Source of the DNA: Histidinibacterium lentulum
GTDB lineage: Bacteria > Pseudomonadota > Alphaproteobacteria > Rhodobacterales > Rhodobacteraceae
Assembly: GCF_003789055.1 (NCBI RefSeq)
Contig: NZ_ML119085.1
Location: forward strand, 248,001 to 312,000
Reading direction: 5' to 3'
DNA: 64,000 nucleotides
Shown here: positions 1 to 8,095 of the stretch, piece by piece
Layout: each line of letters opens with the position of its first letter
Numbering within the stretch: position 1 is the first letter of the stretch
The notes under the pieces: generated by a model
Told to the model about the DNA's origin: nothing
The model's database searches: none
Seen by the model: only the letters and a program-made list of their open reading frames with translations
Program-made: the position numbers and the translations under genes

Positions 1-131
1 CTGGCCAGGTCCGCGCCGAAGAAATCCACATTGCGCGAGATCGCCACGCGCCGGTCGGGCACCGGATCGGTCTGGGCCGTGACATGGACGGGCAGAATTG
101 ACAGGAGGACAATCAGGATCGACCGGATCAT
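1..131 (-). CDS. Secreted protein, N-terminal fragment (possible PAN-domain / alpha-2-macroglobulin family protein)
   Basis: Only the first 43 codons lie in the window; the gene continues beyond base 1. The start (MIRSILIVLLSILPVHVTAQ) is a clear signal peptide with a basic n-region, a hydrophobic core and a likely cleavage site after VTA. The mature start reads TDPVPDRRVAISRNVDFFGA. An opening of this type (Asp-rich stretch, then VDFFGADL) resembles the N-terminal PAN/apple segment of large alpha-2-macroglobulin-like proteins of Rhodobacteraceae, but that is recalled family similarity and too short to prove. Exported location is well supported, function is not. It is divergent from the DMT transporter gene at 237. 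Confidence 0.5.
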   Translation of the reverse strand, partial: MIRSILIVLLSILPVHVTAQTDPVPDRRVAISRNVDFFGADLA

Positions 132-236
132 CGGGCAATCTCCCTTGGTCACAATGCGCGCAGTCTGACTCCGCCCGGGCGCGCTGGCAACGATTCCCCT
201 GTAGACGCGGCGCCTGCGCCCGAGCCCGGAGACACG

Positions 237-1118
237 ATGTCCGCCGCCCTCTCCCGCCCCCACCCCGGTCGCCTCGCCGCGCTCCTGGCCCTCGCCATGA
301 TCGCCTTCGCGGCCAATTCCGTGCTGAACCGGATCGCCGTGGCTGGCGGCACGGACCCCGTGGCCTTCGGCGCCGTCCGGCTGATCTCCGGCGCCCTGCT
401 GCTGATGGTGCTGGTCCGCGCCCGCGCACCCCTGATCGCCCCCGGTCGGACCCGGGGCGTGCTGACCCTGTCGCTCTATGTCTTCGGCTTCTCGCTCGCC
501 TATGCCGCGCTCGACGCCGGCCTCGGCGCGCTGATCCTCTTCGGCTGCGTGCAGATCACCATGTTCGCGGGCGCGCTCCTCGCCCGCCAGCCGGTCCCCC
601 GCCTGCACTGGCTCGGCGCCGCCATCGCGCTTCTGGGCCTCGCCGTCCTGCTCTGGCCCTCGGGCGCCGCGGCGCCCTCCCTGCCGCACGCCCTGTCCAT
701 GGCCGCCGCGGGCCTCGGCTGGGGCCTTTACTCGCTGGCCGGCCGCCGCGCCGCAAATCCCCTTCCGGAAACCGCCGCGAACTTCGCCCTCGCCGCGCCA
801 CCGGCCCTTCTTCTCTGGCTGCTTCTCTCCCCTGGCATCGACCCCGCGGGCGCTGTTCTTGCCGCGCTCTCGGGCGCGCTGGCCTCGGGTCTGGGCTATG
901 CGCTGTGGTACACCCTCCTGCCCCGCCTCGCCGCCACGACGGCCGGCGTGGCGCAACTGACCGTCCCCGTCATCGCCACGGCGGGCGGCGCCCTGCTGCT
1001 GTCGGAACCGGTCACCGCCCGCTTCGCCCTGGCCGCCCTCCTCGTTCTGGGCGGCCTCGCCCTCTCCCTGAGAAAGCCCCAAGGCCGTGGCGGCCGTCCA
1101 TCTCAGACCTCGGGATAG
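237..1118 (+). CDS. DMT superfamily (EamA) transporter
   Basis: The 293-residue protein consists almost entirely of hydrophobic helices separated by short loops, in the 10-TM two-repeat pattern of EamA/RhaT drug-metabolite exporters. Typical features are the early FAANSVLNRIAV segment, in which TM1 holds the Asn-Arg pair seen in many family members, and a second repeat starting near residue 150 (HALSMAAAGLGWGLYSLAGR). It would act in the inner membrane as an exporter of amino acids or other small metabolites; the substrate cannot be read from sequence. The ATG at 237 fits the start of TM1. The 3' end overlaps the convergent yaaA gene by 16 bases. Confidence 0.88.
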   Translation: MSAALSRPHPGRLAALLALAMIAFAANSVLNRIAVAGGTDPVAFGAVRLISGALLLMVLVRARAPLIAPGRTRGVLTLSLYVFGFSLAYAALDAGLGALILFGCVQITMFAGALLARQPVPRLHWLGAAIALLGLAVLLWPSGAAAPSLPHALSMAAAGLGWGLYSLAGRRAANPLPETAANFALAAPPALLLWLLLSPGIDPAGAVLAALSGALASGLGYALWYTLLPRLAATTAGVAQLTVPVIATAGGALLLSEPVTARFALAALLVLGGLALSLRKPQGRGGRPSQTSG

Positions 1119-1876
1119 GGCCGGGCGAACACCGGCTTGAGCTCGCAGCTCGCCTCGGGATCGAACCGATACCCGCCCGTCTCGAACGCCTGCAGCGCCT
1201 CGGGGCCCTCCGCCCGCACCTCCTGCGCGAACCGCGCCATGGCGCCCCGCGCCCTCTTGGCGAAGAAGCTGATCATCTGCCGCTTCCCGCCCCTCTCCTC
1301 GTAGAAGGCCGGCGTGATCACCTTCAGCTTCAGCTTCGGATGGTCGGCCGCGGCGAAATACTCCTGACTCGCGCAGTTCAGGAGCCAGCCGGTGCCCACC
1401 TTCTCCCCCTGCGCATTCAGCGCCTTCGCGATCCGGTCGCCCCAGAACTCGTAAAGCGATCTGCCGCGCCGCGTCGCGAGCCGTGTGCCCATCTCCAGCC
1501 GGTAGGGCTGGATGCCGTCCCGCGGCGCAAGAAGACCATACAACCCCGACAGGATGCGCAGGTGATCGTCCGCCCAGCGCAGGGCGTCCGCGTCCATCGT
1601 CGCCACCTCGAGCCCTTGGTAGGTATCCCCGGCAAAGAGCCAGGCCGCGGGCTTCACATCGGCCCTCGCCGGGGCTGCCTTGAACACCCTGAACCGATCG
1701 CGGTTCAGCCGGGCCAGATCGTCGCTCAGGTCCATCAGGCCCTTGAGGTCCTTCAGGGTCAGGTTGCGGCCGGTCTTCGCCAGCTTCAGCGCCTCGCCGG
1801 CAAAGACAGGCTCCGTCGGCGTCACCGCGACGGGCTCCTCGTTCAGCGATTTCGCGGGCGATATGACCGTCAGCAT
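1103..1876 (-). CDS. yaaA: Peroxide stress protein YaaA
   Basis: The 257-residue product has the family length and the signature start MLTVISPAKSLN, followed by conserved blocks such as GDTYQGLEV, LSGLYGLLAPRDGIQPYRLEMG and the LLNCASQEYF segment. YaaA/DUF328 proteins are cytoplasmic and in E. coli lower intracellular free iron under hydrogen peroxide stress, protecting DNA and proteins from Fenton damage. It is monocistronic here, convergent with the DMT transporter gene. No OxyR-type operator was recognised upstream. The family call is secure; the peroxide role is by homology. Confidence 0.95.
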   Translation of the reverse strand: MLTVISPAKSLNEEPVAVTPTEPVFAGEALKLAKTGRNLTLKDLKGLMDLSDDLARLNRDRFRVFKAAPARADVKPAAWLFAGDTYQGLEVATMDADALRWADDHLRILSGLYGLLAPRDGIQPYRLEMGTRLATRRGRSLYEFWGDRIAKALNAQGEKVGTGWLLNCASQEYFAAADHPKLKLKVITPAFYEERGGKRQMISFFAKRARGAMARFAQEVRAEGPEALQAFETGGYRFDPEASCELKPVFARPYPEV

Positions 1877-1942
1877 CCTGTCCTCTCCGTGCGTCCCCGG
1901 CAGAGACCTACGGCCCCGCCCGGAGAGGTCAAGACGCGCGGC

Positions 1943-2359
1943 TCAGGGCTTGCGGCCCTCGCCGATCTCGCCCGCCGTCCGGGTGTCCTGCCCGGGGTTC
2001 GGCCCGGTCGCGGAAGGGCACTCGCAATCCGCCAGCAGCGCCTCCGCCTTCTCGCTCCTCTTCCCGGCAGGTTCCGCCTCCAGCGCCGATTTCGCCGCCC
2101 TCAGCGCCCAGTCCATGTCGCCTTCCGTCCAGGCGGGCCGCCCGGCGCCCTCGCCCAGCCCTCCGCCGCGGCTGTCGCGGCTTTCATGGGCCTTTGCCTT
2201 GATCGCCTGCATCACCGCCTGCCGCTCGTTCCGCCTCAGCTCGTCGAGATCCTCGGGCCCGAACTTGCGGAACGCGTCGATGGCATAGTCGGGGAGCCCG
2301 CGATCCTCGCCGAGGATGTCCGCCAACGTCTTCTTCAGCCATGTCTCGTGATCGGCCAT
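1943..2359 (-). CDS. Hypothetical protein, 138 aa
   Basis: A small hydrophilic protein starting MADHETWLKKTLADILGEDR. The start at 2359 is chosen over longer in-frame options because CCGGAGGACATC lies directly upstream as a good Shine-Dalgarno. The N-terminal half is charged and probably helical (PEDLDELRRNERQAVMQAIK). The middle has a Gly/Arg-rich stretch, then a second helix (WALRAAKSALEAE), and the tail contains a Cys pair (ADCECPS). No signal peptide, membrane segment or known catalytic motif is visible. It sits between yaaA and recQ on the same strand. I do not recognise the family. Confidence 0.65.
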   Translation of the reverse strand: MADHETWLKKTLADILGEDRGLPDYAIDAFRKFGPEDLDELRRNERQAVMQAIKAKAHESRDSRGGGLGEGAGRPAWTEGDMDWALRAAKSALEAEPAGKRSEKAEALLADCECPSATGPNPGQDTRTAGEIGEGRKP

Positions 2360-2466
2360 GATGTCCTCCGGATGGTTTCCCGGGCAACGTCCGGCCCGGC
2401 CCGAGGGTCCATCCCCCGCCGCCATTCCACCCCTGGCCCGCTCTTTTCTGACCGGAAGTATCCCGG

Positions 2467-2577
2467 GGTGTGGGGCAGAGCCCCACGCACATCCGCCCCG
2501 AGGCCGCGGCCCGAAATCGCAATTACCCATTTTTTATTTCTAGAATCAGACAGTTAGAGGCCGTTTCATCGTGTAAC
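2467..2577. repeat. Intergenic palindrome plus AT-rich element downstream of recQ
   Basis: In the 221-base gap between the hypothetical gene and recQ there is a perfect 7-bp stem (GTGGGGC, loop AGA, GCCCCAC) at 2470-2486. About 50 bases of unusually AT-rich sequence follow at 2525-2577. Read on the minus strand straight after the recQ stop, this AT-rich piece begins GGCGTTACACGATG, and the 13-mer GCGTTACACGATG recurs directly after the ldh stop codon. It is probably a dispersed 3'-flanking element; a terminator role is not supported by a clean U-run after the GC stem. Confidence 0.4.
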
Positions 2578-2580
2578 GCC

Positions 2581-4617
2581 TCACCCGGCCTCCGAAAGCA
2601 CCTCCAGAAAGGCCGGCCCGAACCGCGCCGCCTGACGCTCTCCCAGGAGCCGGGCGAGCCCGTCCACGTCCCTCGGCCGCACCTGCGCCACCTTCGCCAG
2701 CGCCGAGGCCGAGCAGCTCATCGGCTTGCCGGTCCCGTCCTCGCCCCGCGCCAGCTCCGCCTGCACCGCCAGAAGCCGGTCGAAAAGCGCCCCCTCGCTC
2801 CGCCCGGCGAGCCTTGCCCGCGCCGGATGCAGCCGCTCCGCCTCGCCCGCGATCACCTCGAGAAACGCGCGCCCGTAGCTCTCCAGCTTCTTCGCCCCCA
2901 CTCCGCCGATCCGCGCCATCGCGTCGATATCGCGCGGCCGCACCTCCGCCATCTCGATCAACGTCCGGTCGTTGAAGATGATATAGGCCGGCACCCCCTG
3001 CGCCTCCGCGAGTGCCCGTCGCTTCGCCTTCAGCGCCGACAGGAGCGGCGCATCCTCCTCCGCCACCAGCGTCTTCACCTGCCGCTCCGACTTCGCGGCG
3101 CGGATCGTGTCGCGCCGCAGGCGGACGCTCTCCTCCCCCCGAAGGATCGGCCGCGCCGCCTCGGTCATCCTCAGCGCGCCGTGCCTTTCGGGGTCGGGCC
3201 GCATCAGGTCGCGCCCCATCATCTGCCGGAACACCGCCTGCCACTCCGCCTTCGACCACTCCTTGCCCACCCCGAAGGTCGGCAGGCTGTCATGGCCCCT
3301 CTGGGTCACCTTGTCGGTCGCATTGCCCATGACGATGTCGATGAGGTGCCCCGCGCCGAAACTCTCCCCCGTCCGCAGCGCCGCCGACAATGCCATCCTG
3401 ACGGGCGTCGTCGCGTCGAACACCTCCGGAGGCCGGTCGCAGAGGTCGCAGTTCCCGCAGGTCTCCACCGCCTCGCCGAAATACCCTAGCAAGGTCGCCC
3501 GCCGGCAGTCCAGCGCCTCCGCCAGCCCCAGCAGCGCATTGAGACGTCCGTGATCCGCCGCCTTCCGCTCCGGCGGCGCCAGCCCCTCGTCGACCTGGGT
3601 GCGGCGGAACCGGATGTCCTCCGGCCCGAACAGCGTAAGCGTCTCGGCAGCCGCGCCATCCCGGCCCGCGCGGCCGATCTCCTGGTAATAGGCCTCGATC
3701 GACTTCGGCAGGTCGGCGTGGGCCACCCAGCGGATGTCGGGCTTGTCCACCCCCATGCCGAAGGCCACCGTCGCGCAGACGATCAGCCCGTCCTCCTGCT
3801 GGAACCGCCTTTCCACCTCGCGCCGCGCCTCCGACTCCATCCCGCCGTGATAGCAGCAGGCCGGATGACCCTCCTGCGCCAGCGCGGCGGCAAGGCTTTC
3901 GGTCTTGGCACGGGTGCCGCAATAGACGATGCCCGACTGGCCCTTTCTTCCCGCCGCAAAGGCGAGGATCTGCCTTCTGGGCTGGTCTTTCACAGCGAAG
4001 GCGAGGTGGATGTTCGGCCGGTCGAATCCCCGCAGGAACTCCCTGGGCCGCACTCCCGCAAAGAGTTTCTGGACGATCTCCTCACGCGTCTCGGCATCCG
4101 CCGTCGCGGTAAAGGCCGCCAGCGGCACGCCCAGCGCCTCGCGCAGCGCGCCGATCCGCAGGTAATCGGGGCGAAAATCGTGGCCCCACTGGCTGACGCA
4201 ATGGGCCTCGTCCACGGCGATCAGCCCGACGCCGATCCGCCGCAGCATCCCCTGCGCTCCCGCCGAGGCAAGACGCTCGGGCGCCATGTAGAGGAGCTTC
4301 AGCCGCCGCTGCTCCAGCGCATGCCAGACCGCCTCCCGTTCCTCCTCGGTGTCGCCCGAAGTCAGCGCGCCCGCTGCGACGCCCGCCTCCCGCAGCCCGC
4401 GCACCTGGTCGCGCATCAGCGCGATGAGTGGCGAGATGACCACAGTCACGCCGTCCCGCAGCAGCGCGGGCAGCTGGAAACAGAGCGACTTGCCGCCGCC
4501 CGTGGGCATGATGGCGAGCGTGTTCTCGCCCGCCGCCACGGCGCGCACGATCTCCTCCTGCCCCGGGCGGAAGACATCGAATCCGAAAACGTCGCGAAGT
4601 ATCGCCTGAGGGTCCAT
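2581..4617 (-). CDS. recQ: ATP-dependent DNA helicase RecQ
   Basis: A 678-residue superfamily 2 helicase that unwinds DNA 3'-5' during RecF-pathway recombination and fork repair. Walker A (MPTGGGKS) is at residues 37-44 and the DEAH box (VDEAHCVSQWGHDFRP) at 135-150. The conserved QEIGRAGRDG motif VI is present. A zinc-binding RQC region with Cys residues (LDCRRATLL and CGNCDLC) lies near residues 370-397. The C-terminus carries two HRDC-like segments, each with a VRPRDID or VRPRDVD helix (around residues 515-590 and 600-675), against one in E. coli RecQ. It lies downstream of the yggT gene on the same strand with a 141-base gap. Confidence 0.97.
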   Translation of the reverse strand: MDPQAILRDVFGFDVFRPGQEEIVRAVAAGENTLAIMPTGGGKSLCFQLPALLRDGVTVVISPLIALMRDQVRGLREAGVAAGALTSGDTEEEREAVWHALEQRRLKLLYMAPERLASAGAQGMLRRIGVGLIAVDEAHCVSQWGHDFRPDYLRIGALREALGVPLAAFTATADAETREEIVQKLFAGVRPREFLRGFDRPNIHLAFAVKDQPRRQILAFAAGRKGQSGIVYCGTRAKTESLAAALAQEGHPACCYHGGMESEARREVERRFQQEDGLIVCATVAFGMGVDKPDIRWVAHADLPKSIEAYYQEIGRAGRDGAAAETLTLFGPEDIRFRRTQVDEGLAPPERKAADHGRLNALLGLAEALDCRRATLLGYFGEAVETCGNCDLCDRPPEVFDATTPVRMALSAALRTGESFGAGHLIDIVMGNATDKVTQRGHDSLPTFGVGKEWSKAEWQAVFRQMMGRDLMRPDPERHGALRMTEAARPILRGEESVRLRRDTIRAAKSERQVKTLVAEEDAPLLSALKAKRRALAEAQGVPAYIIFNDRTLIEMAEVRPRDIDAMARIGGVGAKKLESYGRAFLEVIAGEAERLHPARARLAGRSEGALFDRLLAVQAELARGEDGTGKPMSCSASALAKVAQVRPRDVDGLARLLGERQAARFGPAFLEVLSEAG

Positions 4618-4758
4618 CCCCGAAACCCTGCCCCGACCGTGGTTATCTGCTCGTTAAGCCAGACGTCCCACGCCAGCCTCCGGCGCGCAAGACCCGGGAT
4701 CCTTCCGGGCCGAAGTGTCCCCGCCGGAGGTTCCGACACCGCCCCCCAGGGCGCGATG

Positions 4759-5046
4759 TCAGACGAAGAGCGCGATGTTGTTTCGCAGTATGATCTCGAT
4801 CGCGTAGATCCCGATCAGCGCCACCAGCGGGGCAAGGTCGATGCCGCCCATGTTGGGCAGGATACGCCGGATCGGATCGTAGATCGGGTCGAGCAGCCGG
4901 TTCAGGCCGTACCAGATCTGCCCGACGAGCTGCTGGCGGACGTTCAACACGTTGAAGCTGATGAGCCAGGACATGACGAAATGCACGATGATGAAGAACC
5001 GCGCCACCCCGAGGATGAGCATCAGGATTTCATAAAGCGATTGCAT
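4759..5046 (-). CDS. YggT family membrane protein
   Basis: A 95-residue protein with two hydrophobic segments, one near the N-terminus (LILGVARFFIIVHFVMSWLI) and one near the C-terminus (LAPLVALIGIYAIEIIL). They are separated by the family signature region LNRLLDPIYDPIRRILPNMG. YggT proteins are small inner-membrane proteins linked to osmotic or ionic stress tolerance and often to cell-division loci; the molecular function is not established. Start 5046 (MQSLYEILM) is preferred over the upstream in-frame ATG because GAGGGACC sits just upstream and family members begin this way. It is divergent from the thioesterase gene. Confidence 0.88.
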   Translation of the reverse strand: MQSLYEILMLILGVARFFIIVHFVMSWLISFNVLNVRQQLVGQIWYGLNRLLDPIYDPIRRILPNMGGIDLAPLVALIGIYAIEIILRNNIALFV

Positions 5047-5177
5047 CGGCGGTCCCTCGTCACCTGTCCGCACGCGACCTAAGCGCTGCCGACGTCCGGG
5101 GCAATCCCCGCCGGGACGGCAGGTTGACGCCGACCCGGTCGTGCATCAGGGGACTGGCGAGGTAACCACGGCTGTCC

Positions 5178-5720
5178 ATGTACCCGGTCTTTCGTCTCTT
5201 CACGCAGCTCGCCAGGCATCGCAATGATCCCCCGCTCGGCCTGACCGACACCCATGTATCCCGTCACATCTGCTGGCCCTGGGATCTCGATATCTGGTGG
5301 GAACTGAACAACGGCAGGGCCCTCACTCTGTACGATCTCGGGCGCCTTCCCATGGCGCGGCGCATCGGCCTGACCGATGCGCTGAAACGCGAGGGCTGGG
5401 GGCTGACCGTCGCGGGCTCGACGACGCGCTATCGCCGCCGGGTCCGGGTCTTCGACCGGATCGAGATGCGATCCCGCGGGGTGGGCTGGGACGCACGTTT
5501 CCTGTATGTCGAGCAATCCATGTGGACGTCGGGCGGCGACTGCGCCGGCCATGTCCTGATCCGCTCCGCCATCGTCGGCAAGGACGGGATCGTGCCGCCC
5601 GCGCGGGCCCTCGAGGCCATGGGCTACACCGGCCCCGATCTCCCTCCGCCCCCGTGGGTAGCGGCCTGGATCGCGGCCGAGGAACAGCGCCCTTGGCCGC
5701 CGATGACGAACTCGGAATAA
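5178..5720 (+). CDS. Acyl-CoA thioesterase-like hotdog protein
   Basis: A 180-residue soluble protein with the 4HBT-like hotdog pattern: LGLTDTHVSRHICWPWDLD, then WWELNNGRALTLYDLGRLP. The ELNNGRALTLYDLGR block is characteristic of the THEM6-like/FcbC-like acyl-CoA thioesterases common in Alphaproteobacteria. Members hydrolyse acyl-CoA thioesters, but the substrate is unknown here. The strand pattern TVAGSTTRYRRRVRVFDRIE and the following SRGVGWDARFLYVEQ are typical hotdog beta-strands. The ATG at 5178 opens the ORF without a strong SD. The UMF1 transporter gene starts 76 bases downstream. Confidence 0.78.
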   Translation: MYPVFRLFTQLARHRNDPPLGLTDTHVSRHICWPWDLDIWWELNNGRALTLYDLGRLPMARRIGLTDALKREGWGLTVAGSTTRYRRRVRVFDRIEMRSRGVGWDARFLYVEQSMWTSGGDCAGHVLIRSAIVGKDGIVPPARALEAMGYTGPDLPPPPWVAAWIAAEEQRPWPPMTNSE

Positions 5721-5795
5721 CGAGTGGCGCGCCCATGGCGCTTGTGCGGCGGGATCGGATCGCCTTTGATCGCGCCGGGCGAGCGGGGCAGGACA

Positions 5796-7193
5796 ATGCA
5801 GGTTTCGAAGCGGCGCATCTGGGGCTGGATGTTCTTCGACTGGGCGCAACAGCCCTACGCGACCCTGGGCCTGACCTTCATCTTCTCCCCCTATTTCGCA
5901 GCGGTCGCCGCCGACTGGTTCGTCGGCCAGGGGCTCGAGCGGCAGGCCGCGAATGCCGAGGCGCAGAGCCTCTGGTCCTCCGCGCAGACCGTCTCGGGCC
6001 TCTTCATCGCCTTCACGGCGCCGATCTTCGGCGCCATGGCCGACAGTTCGGGCCGCAAGGTGCCCTGGATTGCCGCCTTCTGCCTGATCGGGGTGGTCTG
6101 CGCCTGGGCGACCTGGGGGCTGACGCCCGACGGCGCCTTCCTGATCGGCGCGCTGGTGCTGTTCTGGATCGGCTACACCGCCGCCGAATGCGCCTTCAAC
6201 CTCAACAACGCGCTCCTGCCCTCGCTCGGCGGCCCGCGCGAGGTCGGTCGCATCTCCGGGTCATCCACCGCCTTCGGCTACTGGGGCGGCGTCCTCGGGC
6301 TCGCCGTCATGCTGACCTTGCTGGCCGAGACCGAGGCTGGCACGACGCTGATCGGCCTCGAGCCCGCTTTCGGCCTCGATCCCGACACGCGCGAAGGCAC
6401 CCGGGCCGTGGGCCCCGTCATCGCGATCTGGTTCGCCGTGTTCCTCGTGCCCTACTTCCTCTGGGTCCGCGACCCGGCACCGGTTCCCGGCGCGAAGGTC
6501 AGGCTGGGCGCGACTTTCCGCGAGCTGGGCCGGACGCTCCGCGGCCTGACGAAACGGCCGTCCCTGGCGAGCTTCCTCGCGGGTTCCATGCTCTACCGCG
6601 ACGCGCTGACGGCGGTCTACAGCTTCGGCGGAATCTACGCGACTCTCGTGCTGGGCTGGGAAACGGTGCAGGTCGGCGTCTTCGGCATCGTCGCCGCAAT
6701 CGCCGCCGCGATCATCGCCTGGATCGGCGGGCTCGCGGATGGGCGGCACGGGCCGAAACCCGTCATCCTCCTGTCGGTCTGGGTGCTGATCGCCGTGGGC
6801 TGCATCATCGTCGGCATGTCGCGCGAGAGCTTCTTCGGCATCCCCCTGGCCGAGGGCTCGCGCCTGCCCGACATCGTCTTCTACCTCTGCGGCGCGGCCA
6901 TCGGCGGGGCCGGCGGGACCCTGTTCGCCTCGTCGCGCTCGATGATGACTCGTCACTGCGACCTCGACCGTCCGGCCGAGGCCTTCGGTCTCTTCGCGCT
7001 CTCGGGCAAGGCCACGGCCTTCCTCGCGCCGCTTCTCATCACGATCTTCACACAGGCCACGGGATCGGTGCAGGCGGGCTTCGTCCCGGTTATCCTGCTT
7101 TTCCTCGGGGGGCTCTTCCTGTTACGCTGGACCGACAAGGACGGAGATCGAGCAGAATGGTCCGTATCCTCGCCGGCCTCACCCTCGCGCTGA
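5796..7193 (+). CDS. MFS transporter, UMF1 (Atg22-like) family
   Basis: About 465 residues with roughly 12 hydrophobic helices. The opening WGWMFFDWAQQPYATLGLTF is the signature of the UMF1/Atg22-like MFS branch (DWANSAYAT-like). A second family block is AFNLNNALLPSLGGPREVGRISG. The inner-membrane substrate is unknown; some fungal relatives export amino acids from vacuoles. The start at 5796 is preferred because the 24 residues upstream in frame are hydrophilic and unlike family N-termini. The 3' end overlaps the following lipoprotein gene by 37 bases, suggesting co-transcription. Confidence 0.88.
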   Translation: MQVSKRRIWGWMFFDWAQQPYATLGLTFIFSPYFAAVAADWFVGQGLERQAANAEAQSLWSSAQTVSGLFIAFTAPIFGAMADSSGRKVPWIAAFCLIGVVCAWATWGLTPDGAFLIGALVLFWIGYTAAECAFNLNNALLPSLGGPREVGRISGSSTAFGYWGGVLGLAVMLTLLAETEAGTTLIGLEPAFGLDPDTREGTRAVGPVIAIWFAVFLVPYFLWVRDPAPVPGAKVRLGATFRELGRTLRGLTKRPSLASFLAGSMLYRDALTAVYSFGGIYATLVLGWETVQVGVFGIVAAIAAAIIAWIGGLADGRHGPKPVILLSVWVLIAVGCIIVGMSRESFFGIPLAEGSRLPDIVFYLCGAAIGGAGGTLFASSRSMMTRHCDLDRPAEAFGLFALSGKATAFLAPLLITIFTQATGSVQAGFVPVILLFLGGLFLLRWTDKDGDRAEWSVSSPASPSR

Positions 7194-8095
7194 CACTCGG
7201 GGCCTGCCAGACCGGCGGATCGCCGGTCACGGTCGCGAGCCAGAACGCGAATCCCGGCGCGCCCGCCGCGACGGCGCAGGCCGTGAACGCCGGCGACACG
7301 CGAATCGCCAAAGAGGTGTTCGGCTATCTCTCCACCGCCTCGGTCCAGCGATCCGAGGCGATCGGCGGCTTCGCGCGCGGCTGCCAGGCCGGCGCGGTGC
7401 GATTGCCCGAGACCGGTCCGACATGGCAGGCGATGCGCCTCAGCCGCAACCGCAACTGGGCCCAGCCCATTACCGTGGAGTTCGTGCAGGACCTCAGCCG
7501 CTTCGCCGCGACCTTGCCGGGGTGGGAAGGCCTCTACGTGGGCGACATGAGCCAGCCGCGCGGCGGGCCGATGCTGTCGGGACACCAGAGCCACCAGACC
7601 GGCCTCGACGTCGATATCTGGTTGCGCGCGCCGCACAGGCTCGATCTGCCGCCCGAGGCCCGGGAGAGCATTTCCTCCACCTCCCTCCGCCGGGCCGAGG
7701 GCGCGTATGTCAACGATCAGTGGACGCCGCAGCACATGGATCTGATGCGCGCCGCCGCCTCGGATCCTCGGGTCGCCCGGATCTTCGTCTTTCCGGGCGC
7801 CAAGACCTGGATGTGCGAGAATGCCACCGGCGACCGCTCCTGGCTGCGCAAGATCCGCCCCTGGTGGGGTCACCACTATCATTTCCACGTCCGCCTCTCC
7901 TGCCCGCCGGGCATGGCGGGATGCGTCGATCAGGATCCGCCTCCGCCCGGAGACGGCTGCAATGAAGCCCGGGAGTGGGTCGACCGCATTCTGAACCCGC
8001 CCCCACCGGACCCGAACGCCCCGTCGCCTGCTCCGAGCCGCGAATTGACCATGGCCGACCTTCCGGCCCAGTGCCACGACGTGGCTGCAAACTGA
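7157..8095 (+). CDS. mepA: Penicillin-insensitive murein endopeptidase (MepA-like), lipoprotein
   Basis: A 312-residue exported enzyme that cleaves D-Ala-mDAP cross-links in peptidoglycan. It starts MVRILAGLTLALTLGAC with a lipobox ending at Cys17, so it is probably lipid-anchored. The LAS-type metallopeptidase motif is visible: SGHQSHQTGLDVDIWL (His143, Asp151) and the C-terminal WWGHHYHFHV block (residues 236-245), where zinc and catalytic His residues fall in MepA. A Cys-rich tail (SCPPGMAGC, GDGC) probably forms disulfides as in E. coli MepA. The start is inside the end of the UMF1 gene; the long in-frame extension upstream is shadow coding. Confidence 0.92.
   Translation: MVRILAGLTLALTLGACQTGGSPVTVASQNANPGAPAATAQAVNAGDTRIAKEVFGYLSTASVQRSEAIGGFARGCQAGAVRLPETGPTWQAMRLSRNRNWAQPITVEFVQDLSRFAATLPGWEGLYVGDMSQPRGGPMLSGHQSHQTGLDVDIWLRAPHRLDLPPEARESISSTSLRRAEGAYVNDQWTPQHMDLMRAAASDPRVARIFVFPGAKTWMCENATGDRSWLRKIRPWWGHHYHFHVRLSCPPGMAGCVDQDPPPPGDGCNEAREWVDRILNPPPPDPNAPSPAPSRELTMADLPAQCHDVAAN

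Noticed and set aside
98-2557. Plus-strand ORF of 819 codons
   Set aside because: Covers the DMT, yaaA and hypothetical genes in another frame or strand; Arg/Pro-rich shadow.
5297-7156. In-frame extension upstream of the mepA gene
   Set aside because: Runs through the thioesterase and UMF1 genes in the wrong frame; the lipobox start at 7157 is convincing.
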